Below, piece by piece: positions 34,216 through 45,055 of a DNA stretch of 64,000 bases; within the stretch, counting starts at the first letter, position 1; each line of letters opens with the position of its first letter. The DNA is from Morella rubra (taxonomy: Eukaryota; Streptophyta; Magnoliopsida; Fagales; Myricaceae), in NCBI GenBank assembly GCA_003952965.2, contig RXIC02000149.1, forward strand, positions 42,918 to 106,917. The letters run 5' to 3'. Both the position numbers and the translations under genes were made by a program. The notes below the pieces were generated by a model. The model was given only the letters and a program-made list of their open reading frames with translations, did not search any database and was not told the DNA's origin.

Positions 34216-35271
34216 GTCTGACACCCCTCTTTATTTTCAACTGTTTGACATATTTAAAAATTATTATAACATAATATTTAGAGTCTTCTAGTTCAAATTA
34301 TTTCGTTCTCAAGTCTATATGATTTTTAACATACTTGCTGGAATATTTTAATTCTCTTATTATTCATATAGGTGTTTGCATTTTGTTTGAATAATTTTTT
34401 CTTCATGAGCTTCATATTTGCTATTAATTCATTTTACTTGCATTAGAGGAATTTAATTCATTAATAGTTTTTCAATATTAGCTTGCCTTAATTTTATTTT
34501 TCGCCTTAAATGTTCTTATATTTGGCATATTTAATTATCCTTGCTTAACCTTCAATTTTATTTCAGCTTATATCCGAATATAAGGTAAGGCATTATGATT
34601 TTGAATATTTTTCCATCATTATATTAAATCATATCATGGTCTAATTAATTTTGCACCTTTCTCTAACCTTGTCTTATTTTTTTATGCATGGTTTAATGAT
34701 TTGGCCGAATAGACTCATGCATGAAGTTTGGTGATTGTTTTCTCTTCTCTTTTCCTTCCCCTAGGTTTGGCCACCCCATGTTCTCTATTGGTCCTTGTCT
34801 TTGTCACTTGTGCATGCAAAATGACTTTGGAAGGGGCTTGGGCATTCGGTGACTTGTGTGAGAGGGCAAGAGAGATATATGCAATCCTAATGATTGCCTA
34901 GGGAAGAGCCAACTCTCCACATGCAAAATCTGCCCCTCTTGCCGCCCATAGTGACCATTCATGTGGTTGCCTAATGTAGGGGTAGGGTGTGAAGTTAGAG
35001 GAATTAACCATGGGTTACTTACCTTTTAGCACCAAAAACTGATTGGTGAAATTAGATTGGTTAAATTAAAGCCTTGATTTTTGTCGGGGGGAGAGAGAGA
35101 AGAGAGAGAGAGAGAGAGATAGAGAGGAGTGGCGTGAGACAAGGTCAAACACCGAGGGAGAAGAAGAGAGAAGAAGAAGAGAAGAAGAAAGAAGAGAAGA
35201 AGAGGAGAAAGGAAGAAAAGAAGAAGAAAAAAATAGGAAAAGAAGGTAGGTCTTAGAAGACCTTCGGCCAT
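34216..35271. repeat. LTR-like region, left part (split by a CACTA element)
   Basis: It starts TGACACCCCTC, similar to gypsy LTR starts, and includes a purine-rich GA stretch at about 35089-35240. The right half would be 39503-40012. Wording and order resemble 49.46-50.6 kb, where a clearer LTR with a TATA box is seen; both have a GA-rich stretch before a GAGAAAACTTC/GAAAAAACTTC block. No protein coding is supported. Moderate inference. Confidence 0.35.
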
Positions 35272-35571
35272 GGGCACTACAAAAAAACCGACATATAGCA
35301 GCGGTCGGAAACCGCTGCTATAGGTAAAAACCGCTGCTATAACCTATAGCAGCGGTTTTTTAGCGGCGGTCTCGACCGCCGCCATATACCCGTCGGCATA
35401 GGTCTATCGCGGCGGTTCGGGTGACTGCTGGTGAAGACCTCGGGTCTATAGCGGCGGTCACCTAGCAGCGGTTGAAACCGCCGCTATATACCAAGGCGCA
35501 ATTGCGCTGTTTTGGCACTAAAGGTCTGTAGCGGCGGTCAGTGCCACCTATAGATCGCTGCTATAGGTTTG

Positions 35572-35608
<37 letters not shown>

Positions 35609-35856
35609 ATCACCACTAATTTTTTCCTATATTTTTCTATACATGCTTTTTTAATCGGTAATACAAATTTATTTTAATAATCATAATTCATTGGATGTAA
35701 AAATTTAAAGACCAAGGATAATAAAACAAAATATACTTCATTATTGATTAATAATATTTTACAACAAACACAAGAATCTTTACAAATTAGGAATAGACTG
35801 TAATAAGATGTAATTACAAGCTTTAAAAGAATCTCTATTGGACATGTTCTTAAAAC

Positions 35857-36045
35857 CTTGCTTTTCTCAATCTCGCTAGCTTTGCGCTTCATATGATCCT
35901 TGGTTTCATTGATCTTGCTCTGCAGTACCAACTTGTGCAGCTTCTCTTCATGACTTTCCATCTCACAGTGTTGCTTCACCTGTGCAACAGTCACATTTTC
36001 TTTGTGCCCAAGAGAGATGACTTCGTCAAAAGCAAAAATCAGTAT
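35857..36045 (-). pseudogene. Captured exon of coatomer subunit delta (delta-COP)
   Basis: The minus strand encodes [20 protein letters not shown], then [17 protein letters not shown], then a segment ending [12 protein letters not shown], followed by a GT donor. This matches the region after the longin domain of plant coatomer delta subunit, part of the COPI coat for Golgi-to-ER vesicles. Only this exon is clear; upstream and downstream are intron-like. Because it lies inside a CACTA element with intact ends, it is a transposon-captured fragment rather than the functional gene. Confidence 0.7.
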
Positions 36046-37079
36046 TAATGCTCTTGGAAAGCAAGGAAAAGATGGCTGTAAACGGGGACAAAAAAGAGAT
36101 ATGAACATGCAATCTTTATCCTCGTACTCATAGCTTAGAACAATGGAAGCATGTACCAGGAAAATCATCCTACAGTTTTACTATTTCTCTAAACCCAACA
36201 GCTTCATAAGATAAGGTACTATTACATTCAATAATAACATTGACAACCTAGACTCCTTTTGGCTGGTTTCAAAAGATAAGTTGAAACTTCGCCATTCTAC
36301 TTCTACGTGGTATATTAGGAGGCCAAAAGTGATGAAAGTCAGTGATCTTCAAGAACCCCAGCTTCATGGAATGTACATGAGGGCCAATTCTAAAATCTTA
36401 GGCCTCCAATCAAGGACTTTGTTCGTAGTGAAATCCAGGGTGCCTCTCAGCTATCTGAGTTGGTGCTCTGTAAGCCTCCGAGTAAAACCCCTTTACGCCT
36501 ACCAACTCATGTAGAAACAGGACAAGCATTAAAACATTTGGCTTAATTACCAAATGCTAAGTCAACTGCTTCAAATATGCATGTCTTACAAGACAAGCTA
36601 TTTCATGATACAAATATGCTAAAAACATTACCTGTGAACTTGGCTACAGCATATTTGAATCCAAAAATTCTACAAGAGTTGCATTGATAGTTGCATTGTT
36701 AGGAACCAAAAAGCTCAACATTGCTTATGAACCAAAAAGCAAGGTAATTAACAAAAACCCACAGTAATAAGAAACATTTTAGCCTACCTTAAACAGCAAA
36801 AACGAAAACTCACAACGCGCTTTAGTCTTCTGCTATAGAAGAAGAAATTGAAAGACCATCTGGGAAGGAAAGTCCTAGTCATAAATGCAGCTATGAAACT
36901 AACAATAATCCATGGATGTGTCAAAACTTACATTGCTCCTCTCTCTAAGAATGGATCTGCATCGGAGTCCGGATTGTAACTGTAAATTTCACATTCTGCT
37001 AGTTTTACGACCTGCATTACAAGGTATTATGAATGCCTCTGGGTACAACTCGCACTCACTTCTTAAAATTAAGCTCACC

Positions 37080-37144
37080 TCGTCTAGAGCCTTGTACAAA
37101 GCCTCCAGCAGAGAACTGCCCCCATTAGTCTCAGTCCATTCCTG
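37080..37144 (-). pseudogene. Captured exon, unidentified
   Basis: On the minus strand an ATTGCAG acceptor precedes a short open exon encoding ETNGGSSLLEALYKALDE, then a GTGAGC donor. Perfect splice contexts and sense coding suggest a real exon taken from a host gene. I do not recognise the protein. Confidence 0.4.
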
Positions 37145-37787
37145 CAATTGAGTGGTCCAACACACCAACACAACACTGAGAGGAACTCTCCATGATAAAA
37201 CTCATCAACAGGTCCTATTAACACTAACCACCATACCATTTCATAACTAGTGGAAAGATCCAAGCAAAAGAAATGAGCAACAGCTTGCCTCCAATGCATG
37301 CAAATACAGAATTAGAACTATGCAAATCTCGTTTATAAAATGCAAAGAATGTCTCGAAGTAAATGAGAAGTTCTATACTTGTTTTAATTCAGGCATTGAC
37401 CTATCCGACCACCATATTGCGGAAATATGAACAGTCCATACAACAGAGGAGGCAATTAGTTCCACAGAACGACAACATGGTGGTCAAAATGAGAAAAGCG
37501 ATACTTCAAGAGAGGAAGATCATAATTAATAGAATGAAAATAAAAGTTTTAGAAGACATAACATCTACATTGGGTCACAGATTCATTCGTCATCCAAGAA
37601 TAGCTAATTCCTCCCCGTTCTGAAAAGGAAATGAAGTTGATCACTCCCCTATCCCCCACAAGAAAAGAGAGAGAGACAGTGTGGCTCTTTGCAGAAAGAG
37701 GAGGGGAATATAAATGAGACAAAAAGCAAGGTAATTAACATCCTAAAACTGAGACAAAAAAACGTGAAATGGAAGTACATTACCACG

Positions 37788-38013
37788 ACAGCAAGGACCA
37801 GTTATTTCCACCGTCACCGTCAAAGCCCCCATCACCACTACCTTCACCTCTCCCACCAGAATTTCCATCGCCAGAACCCCCATATCCACCGGTATTGGCC
37901 GACCCGACATTCGAAACAGCGAAAACCCGAAATCGGGCATCACCCTGTTGCCTAAGTCCCATTTCAGAACAACCCCAAGCCCTCACCCCCTGGTGGGTGG
38001 TGAGTGACGGCAA
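37788..38013 (-). pseudogene. Captured first exon resembling a chloroplast-type Mpv17/PMP22 protein
   Basis: The minus frame includes RFRVFAVSNVGSANTGG, then Gly/Ser/Asp repeats, then GGNNWSLLSW with a GT donor directly inside the Trp codon. The transit-peptide-like start, glycine-rich linker and NNWS-LSW motif recall the N-terminus of plant Mpv17/PMP22 family membrane proteins, whose next exon would start the first membrane span. No such exon is visible here. The assignment is from memory of the motif and should be treated as tentative. Confidence 0.45.
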
Positions 38014-39502
38014 GGAGAGGGAGCTCGGGGGACCAGGGGGTGAGGGCTGTGGGGGGGGGGGGGTGAGGGCTGTGGGTTGAATTTCGCATTTTAGGGCGCG
38101 CGCGGGGAGGGGGAATTTTGGCGTTTTAGGGCGCGGGGGAGTTTTTAAGAAAGGGGGAGGGGGAGGTGGGGAACGGCAGCGTTTTAGGTAGGGGACACTT
38201 TTGAATCTTAATTAATTAGTCTTATATTACAAATTATTGAAATATAATTGTTAATTATAATCAATAAAATATTCAATTACCATAATAACTATGAGCAGAT
38301 ATTAAGTTATGTACTTTAATTGCATAAGCTCAATATAAAACATAATTAAATATTATTATATTACTAATTATTACAAATAAATATTAATCATGCATGTTCC
38401 AAAAAAACAACCCACAAGCCGGGCTAAAATAACTAAAATCATCCCTAATGGATTTTACCAAAATTAAATAGACTGCCAAAAACTGCCCAAATCGGGTTTA
38501 GAAATAATTCTAAATGGTAAAGGAAAGAAAATCATAACTAAAATAGGTTTTTGAGAGGGAAAACAGCGGATTTAGGGCTCAAATGAGGCACTGAAGCATA
38601 GCTAGGTGACCATGACGTGCGCGCTGAAAAGAGCTTTCCGAATTGGGGTCATGGGCGCAAATCGGATACTCGTAGCCAAAGTTATGACCAAAAAACCGAC
38701 ACGTGCACGAAAACTACCCAATTAAGTTAGATTACGATTTCTTGCCATCCTTGCGCTGATCTACCCTCAAGGTAATTCAGCGCCATCAATGTGTAATCTG
38801 ACAGCTCAGCGTTCTGACTCGGCTCCCCCTGCATCAATATGCTCATTATAAGCATATGATAATAGATGACTAAACTACTTAGATTTAGTCAATAAAAATA
38901 CAATTACCATAACAATCATAGATATAACTTTCATAACATTATTTCTAATTCCATATAACAACTTCAATTTTCATAAAACTCATTTTAATTCCATATTTTA
39001 TTAAGTAGGTCTCCTAAATTTTTTTTTAAACACGTGACAAAATAAAATTATGTATTAAAAGGAATAAAATAGTATATAAAATAATTATTAACATTAAAAT
39101 AACATATATTTTGGATTTTTTTTTAATTTTTTTCCAACTATATATAGCAGCGATTTTTTTCAAAACGCTGCTAAAGGTACAAGATACAGCGGGGTCATTG
39201 GTAGGTATTGCTCTCTAGGGGCGGTCTTGACGTGCTAGAGATTAGCCTTATAGCAGCAGTCTCTGGTGAACACTGCTATATGCTGTCTATAGCAACGGTC
39301 AGTGACCGCTCCAGTGACTGCTGCTATATGCTGTCTATAGCAGCGGTCAGTGACCGCTATATATCTATAGCGGGTCATGGACCGCCCTATAGGGGTGTTT
39401 TTAGTCGTGTTTAAAGGAAAACGCGGAATAGGGGGTCTATAGGGCGTTTTAGCGACGCCGCTAAAAAGACCGCCACTATATACCTGTTTTTTTGTAGTGG
39501 GG

Positions 39503-40012
39503 AGAAAACTTCTCCCATGAGCCCTTCCTCTTGTGCTATTTTCTTTTTTGTTTTAATCTCCTTAGCTAATATGGTGATTTGATTTAGGTGTCCATTTTTT
39601 CAAAGAAATCTAGCACCAACCGATTTGAGGGAAAAAAGTAGGAGTTTGGCTTGAGTCAAGCGAAAATATGCTACTGCCCTAATCTTGTGTTATACCTCTT
39701 AGTTTTTGATGATTCTTTTATTTCTTTTTGATGAAAGACTCATCTTGGTAGTTGCATGTAGGAGATGTTGAGACTTTTGCTTAATTTGTTCATGATCAAG
39801 TGCACCTATGCGATGCGTGTATGATTGGTATGTTGAAGGTTGTAATGGTGGTAATGATGATCTGAATGTTTTGAAGTTTGTCATTAATGAAATGGTGATA
39901 AGGAGCAAGAAGGGCATGTTGGCCATTATGGGGGAGAAGAAGAGAAGCATGCATGTTCATTCTCTTTATTTGCATGCTTTTGACACTTTTCTCTTTTTTT
40001 TGTAATGTAAAT
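39503..40012. repeat. LTR-like region, right part, up to the gap
   Basis: Continuation of 34216-35271 across the CACTA insertion. Non-coding. An open frame at 39808-40005 shows no family features. The sequence is cut by the gap at 40013. Confidence 0.3.
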
Positions 40013-40113
40013 NNNNNNNNNNNNNNNNNNNNNNNNNNNNNNNNNNNNNNNNNNNNNNNNNNNNNNNNNNNNNNNNNNNNNNNNNNNNNNNNNNNNNNNN
40101 NNNNNNNNNNNNN
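40013..40113. other. Assembly gap (101 N)
   Basis: Run of N. The sequence right of the gap is a variant of 38840-39499, so the true distance and even the adjacency across the gap are uncertain. Confidence 1.
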
Positions 40114-40768
40114 CTCATTATAAGCATATCATAATAGATGTCTAAACTACTTAGATTTAGTCAATAAAAATACAATTACCATAACAATCACTAGATATAA
40201 CTTTCATAACATTATTTCTAATTCCACTATAACAACTTCGAATTTTCATAAAACTCATTTTAATTCCATTTTTATTAAGTAGGATCTCCTAAATTTTTTT
40301 TTAAACACGTGAAAAATAGAATTATGTATTAAAAGGAATAAAATAGTCTATAAAAATAATTACATTAAATAACATATAATTTTAGATTTTTTTTTCCAAA
40401 CTAATAACTATAGGCGGCGCTTTTTGTTAAACGCCGCTATTAGGTTATACCTTTAGTACAAATTTTTAAAACCGGCTGCTAAAGGTTACCTGGACCCGCC
40501 GCGTATGGTAATGGGCAATCTCTAGCGCAGTCCTGTACGGCGGAGCTCGCACTAGAGATTCGGGCCTTTATGAGCGGCGGTCTCTGTGACCGCCTGCTTA
40601 TATTTGCCGTTATAGCAGCGGTGCAGATGACTGCCGCTATAAAGCGACGCCATAGGGTGTTTTTAGTCGCGTTAAAGGAAAACGCTGGGAATAGGGGTCT
40701 AATAAGCGGCGTTTTAGCGACCTCGGGGCTAAAAAGACCGGCCGCTGTAGACCTGTTTTTTTTTAGTG
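40114..40768. mobile_element. 3' end of a second CACTA element of the same family
   Basis: It aligns with 38840-39499 along its length, with many one-base indels, the same AT-rich block and the same subterminal units, ending CCTGTTTTTTTTTAGTG. The flank after it (AGTCCAGC) differs from the flank of the first element, so it looks like another insertion whose left part is lost in the gap. The indel pattern also fits poorly polished sequence. Confidence 0.7.
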
Positions 40769-41466
40769 AGTCCAGCAAAAGTTATATTATATTTTGAGTG
40801 TCAAAATTTTGAGATATAAGAATTAGTATAAAAATAAAAATAATTTATGTGAATTGATAAAAATGTGAAGAGATAAAGGATTTAAATAAATATTATTAGT
40901 CTTTACACCGTAAATCCTTACTTTTTTAAAAAAAAATTCACAATTACTTTTTTACAAATTTTAACAACTTTTTTACTGAGAATCTAAGCTACCTTTCCAA
41001 TATAACATTTGTTGTATGCACATCCAAACCTGTCATAAAATTTGTTGTATGCACTTTAAACTGTCAGCACGGGCCTTATTTTGTTTCAACTTCAAAGTTA
41101 CAAAGACCACGGGGTTTCGTGTTCGGGTTCACAATGCAACAAATTAAGTATAGTAGTTGTCACAGTACTGATAGAGGAGATTAAAGAATGTACGTCACAG
41201 TATAAAATTAAGGTTGGGGTCATGCAAAGCTCGGCATCAGCAGACGATCTAAGCAATCAGGATCAGGAGTGTTCATTAGGGAATCTTTGAATCTGCTAGT
41301 TTTTTATCTGCTTTATCTTTTGCGGTTTTAATTTTGTTAATTGAAGTGTTAACATAGAAGTGCACCACCTTGCTCGATAGGCTGCCTCTATTATTAGTTC
41401 TAGAGACCATTCCGATGTTCATGAGCACTTTTCGAACTTATTTTGAATCTATGCTGGAACTAATTC
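40769..41466. other. No gene seen; MITE-like AT-rich block and LINE-like 3' region
   Basis: 40.80-41.03 kb is AT-rich and similar to dispersed blocks elsewhere in the window. From about 41300 the sequence reads like a LINE 3' untranslated region, ending in TTTTGAATAAAGGTAATAG and a short A-run at about 41511-41521, part of which is shared with the copy at 56.1 kb. Confidence 0.35.
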
Positions 41467-41610
41467 CCTAATTTGTCTTATGTTTTTTGAATAAAGGTAA
41501 TAGTAGTGATTAAAAAAAAAAATCTAAGCAATCAGGATAAGGTGTGACAGTAAGAAATTGGATTATTTATCTATGTTTTTTGACGATATTACCCCTCAGC
41601 TGCCTCACGA

Positions 41611-41624
41611 GTATATATATTTAT
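41611..41624 (+). promoter_or_regulatory. TATA box of O-methyltransferase copy 1
   Basis: GTATATATATTTAT lies about 170 bp before the ATG at 41794. The aligned position in copy 2 (about 56230-56255) reads GAGCTAACAGCCAGTAATTA instead, so copy 2 lacks this box. A GA microsatellite lies downstream in the leader (about 41678-41691). Confidence 0.5.
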
Positions 41625-41793
41625 CTCACCCCTGCTGAACCCCAAATGCATTAATCTCCTCCCTTTTGATTTCTCAGAGAGAGAGAGAGAGCAGTCGCAT
41701 CTTTCTTTCCTCTTCCATTTCATTAGATCATCTTCGATTGTGGTCGCAGGACTAAATCGTCACGAGCTAAGGCATTGAGCTATCTGCAGAATC

Positions 41794-43131
41794 ATGGATC
41801 CAGTTCAGGCCCAGGCCGGAGCAAGTCATGAGCTGTTAGAGGCTCAGACTCATTTGTATCAGCATGTATTTAACTACATAAGTTCTATGTCAATTAAATG
41901 TGTGGTTCAGCTAGGGATACCTGATATAATCCACAATCATGGGAAGCCTATTACTCTTCCTGAGTTGGCGTCGGCGCTTGAAATTCATGACCCTACAAAA
42001 GCTGGAGCCATACACCGGCTCATGCGCCTACTTGTGCACAATGGCTTTTTTGCTCAAACAGAAGTTCATGGAAATCAACAAGAAGAAGAAGAATTATACG
42101 ATCTCACGCCTTCATCTAGAATCCTCCTCAAAGATAATGTGATGAGCTTGTCAAAATCTGTTCTCGCATCGCTTCACCCAGCTATAATGGATCCATGGCA
42201 TGTGTTGGAGAGTTGGGTTCGAGGGGACAAGGTCACACCGTTTGAGAATGCACATGGGATGGACTTCTGGAATTATGCTGTCCAAAATCCTGCATTTGGT
42301 ACTCTTTACGATGAGGCATTGGCCAGTGATTCTGGAATGGTGAACTTGGTTCTAAGAGACTGCAAGTCCGTTTTCGAGGGGTTGGATACGTTGATTGATG
42401 TAGGAGGTGGTACCGGAACATGCGCTAAGATCATTTCTGAGGCATTTCCTAACTTGAAATGCACGGTGCTTGATCTTCCACGCGTTGTATCTGATTTACA
42501 GACAGTTCGAACTTGAAGTTTGTTGGGGGTGATATGTTTGAGTTAATCCCTTCGGCGGATGCCATTCTACTTAAGGTATGTATTTAATCCTTTCACAATC
42601 ATTCTTTAATTTCTGCCTCAAGCAGGTTAATTTCTTTGGTTTCCATCTCCAGCTAGATCCGAAAAATGTCCTCGATGCACAACGTCATTCTACTGCAACT
42701 AGTTCCTAGAGTCCTTTCATACTATGAATCAACTGCGAATCATTCTACTGCTATCCCCTTTTTAGAGTACTGGATATAAGTAGATCCTGTTTGCATTTTT
42801 CTTAATTGCTGAAAATGTCTGATTGCAGTTGGTCTTAAACAATTGGGGAGACGAGGATTGCTTGAAGGTCCTGAAAAAATGCCGAGAAGCTATTTCAAAC
42901 AACGGAAACAGGGGAAAAGTGGTCATCATAGACATAGTGCTTAACGAGAAGAAGGATAAGCACGAACTAACCGAAGCAAAGCTCTATTTTGATCTGTTGA
43001 TGATGATTGTGGTTTCTGGCAGACAGAGATACGAGAAGGAATGGGAAAAGCTCTTCTTGGAGGCTGGTTTCAGTCACTACAAGATCATACCCCTGTTTGG
43101 TTTGAGGTCTCTTGTTGAAGTTTATCCTTAG
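41794..43131 (+). pseudogene. Plant type III O-methyltransferase (resveratrol/flavonoid OMT-like), copy 1
   Basis: Exon 1 (41794-42575) and exon 2 (42829-43131), with a GT-AG intron of 253 bp, give about 361 residues, normal for the family. The N-terminal dimerisation domain (residues 1-115) includes the GKPITLPELASAL segment. The SAM-binding motif LIDVGGGTG is at residues 200-208, and GGDMFE and LLK close exon 1. Two defects are seen. One base is missing near 42503, which shifts the frame to an early TGA at 42514. Where relatives have the catalytic His in HDW or HNW, exon 2 has LNNWGDED, so Asn at about residue 265. Relatives methylate stilbene or flavonoid hydroxyls with SAM in the cytosol. 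I therefore call it a likely inactive copy; the frameshift alone could be a sequence error. Confidence 0.85.
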
Positions 43132-43154
43132 CAACACTTCTGTATTGCGCCATC

Positions 43155-43160
43155 AATAAA
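43155..43160 (+). terminator. Polyadenylation signal of O-methyltransferase copy 1
   Basis: AATAAA 24 bp after the stop codon. Canonical near-upstream signal; plant signals are variable, so moderate confidence. Confidence 0.45.
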
Positions 43161-44085
43161 TCATGTTTTAAGCTTGAAATTTTACGGGGAAAAATGATGG
43201 GTCAGCCAGGGAATGGAAGCGCCATCAATCATTGTAACTTTTTGCTAAAATTTCCTTTTCTAGTTGGGCGTATGAATTTGTGTAAGAGGACTGCCATATC
43301 CTCTCTGCGGGTTACAATTTCTTCAATCTGACTGTTAGTTCAAAATATAAGCTTGAGATTCTTTCACGATCCGCGTCGCTCTCGAGATTAATGTTAAGAA
43401 AATGCAGAGGATCCAGCTTGGGCGCTTGAATTTGTGTCGTTTTTGGGAGCCTCTTTCTCTTTTTCTGCAGAGGATTCAGCTTGCCCCCCCCCCATCCTCA
43501 CAGCACTCCAACAGATAGTGATAGAATTCCATTATATCATAGATTTGCTCTTTGAAGACTTCGAATTCTTCTCGTTTATGAGAAGCTGTTCCTTGACTTG
43601 GAAATTTTTGGTTTTTATTCCTCTCGTCTTGATCTGATTATTATTTTCCAACTGAAGAATCTATTTGCTTCGTCATCCTAGAAAATGTGTGAGTACGTCA
43701 ATCCTAGAAAATATGAGTTATGTTTGATTAATGCTCTTGAAAATATTTTTTTATTTCACAATCGTTTTTCAATTTAAACATTTTTTTTTATCTAAAAAAT
43801 ATTTCAATCTTTAGTAAAAAAATTTAGCACATCATTTATGTGAAAACAACATAAAAAAAAAAAATTCTATAAAAATGAATAAAAAATGACTGACAAAAAT
43901 TATATTTCCAAACATAATTACATTTAAAAAAATATCTATTTCCAAACATCTTTTTTATAGGTCCATTATTCTCACAAATACTGAAAAATATATATATTTT
44001 AAAAAATTAATCATTATAAAAAAAATATTTTCTTAAACTCGAACAAAGGAGGCCATGATTTATTCTATTTCTGTTTAGATATGTG
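43161..44085. other. Non-coding, AT-rich MITE-like block at the end
   Basis: Probable 3' flank of the O-methyltransferase. A C-run occurs at 43483-43491. From about 43720 a very AT-rich block resembles the dispersed MITE-like family. No gene supported. Confidence 0.35.
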
Positions 44086-44086
44086 A

Positions 44087-44541
44087 ATTTTCTACTGGAA
44101 CTGTGGCAAACCGGAGAAAAGAACAGTACCCTCCCTTCAATTCTGACATTTTTAAGTTTGCTGAGGAAATCTTTTTGGCAAGTTCGTTTGACAAGAGCCT
44201 GAATTTCAGTCGAAAGGAATTCCAAGGACCGGCAAAATATGAAAAAGGATCAGAGAGCTCTCTTTTGTTGTTCGACAGAGAAAGATTCGATTTTGTATGT
44301 TGTCCGAGTGTAATTTTCTACTGGAACTGTAGTAAACCGGAGAAAAGAACAGTACCCTCCCTTCAATTCTGACATTTTTAAGTTTGCTGAGGAAATCTTT
44401 TTGGCAAGTTCGTTTGACAAGAGCCTGAATTTCAGTCGAAAGGAATTCCAAGGACCGGCAAAATATGAAAAAGGATCAGAGAGCTCTCTTTTGTTGTTCG
44501 ACAGAGAAAGATTCGATTTTGCATGTTGTCCGAGTGTAATG
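44087..44541 (+). repeat. Tandem duplication of a 226 bp unit
   Basis: Two copies (about 44087-44315 and 44316-44541) from TTTTCTACTGGAACTGT to TGTTGTCCGAGTGTAA, differing at only a few bases. Each is open on both strands for about 70-80 codons, including the plus-strand segment FDKSLNFSRKEFQGPAKYEK, but no start, domain or splice context supports a gene. Very recent duplication. Confidence 0.8.
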
Positions 44542-44649
44542 TTTGGCTTTTTTTTTCCGTATGATTTTGTTCTTATATTTTGTACAACGGAAACGAAATT
44601 TCTTTATTATAAACGTTCGATTCAATACGATTTGGAGGTTCTTTAAAAA

Positions 44650-45055
44650 TAAAATATGAATAAATTACAGTATATGCAAATCTCGATTTTGGCCGGAAAA
44701 GGGAAAAAACAAATAAAATAAAGAATGACAACTAAATCCTGTATCACTTTTTATGCTTTTTTTTTTTTGTCTATTGAAAAGAGCTTCCTGCCAATTGATT
44801 TACGCGGTTATGTTGTCCCCTTGAAGCGCTTGATCTCGATCTTGGATAGAGGACTGATTTCAATCCTACTGTCGACGAGCTGAACAGCGATACTCTGTGG
44901 TGCTGCTTTTGCATTTTGGAGAAGAAGATGAAATGTACGAGTAAATTCTCTCGTGTATTGAATGAATTGTAAAAGTATTACAGAAGACTAAATGTATACA
45001 AACTTGCGCAAGAGCCGAAGAATAACTGCCTCCTAAGTATTTACAAAAATTACAC
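44650..45055. other. No gene seen
   Basis: AT-rich DNA passing into sequence that probably belongs to the gypsy element on the minus strand, but without readable coding. Confidence 0.35.

Larger units (their letters stand above)
35275..39499. mobile_element. CACTA (En/Spm) transposon, non-autonomous, carrying host exons
   Basis: It begins CACTACAAAAAAACCG and ends in the reverse complement, CACTACAAAAAAACAGG. Both sides have GGG (35272-35274 and 39500-39502), the 3 bp duplication typical of CACTA elements. Subterminal regions (35300-35570 and 39140-39480) are full of TATAGCAGCGGT-like units in both orientations, the expected transposase-binding arrays. At 4225 bp it has no recognisable transposase. 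Its interior holds exon-like segments on the minus strand best matched to delta-COP and an Mpv17/PMP22-type protein. It sits inside an LTR-like sequence. Confidence 0.88.

Noticed and set aside
35290..35570. CRISPR-like repeat array
   Set aside because: The units are subterminal repeats of a CACTA element in a plant genome, irregular in spacing and orientation.
36281..36514. Open frame in the CACTA interior
   Set aside because: No recognisable protein on either strand and no splice borders, unlike the neighbouring exon-like segments.
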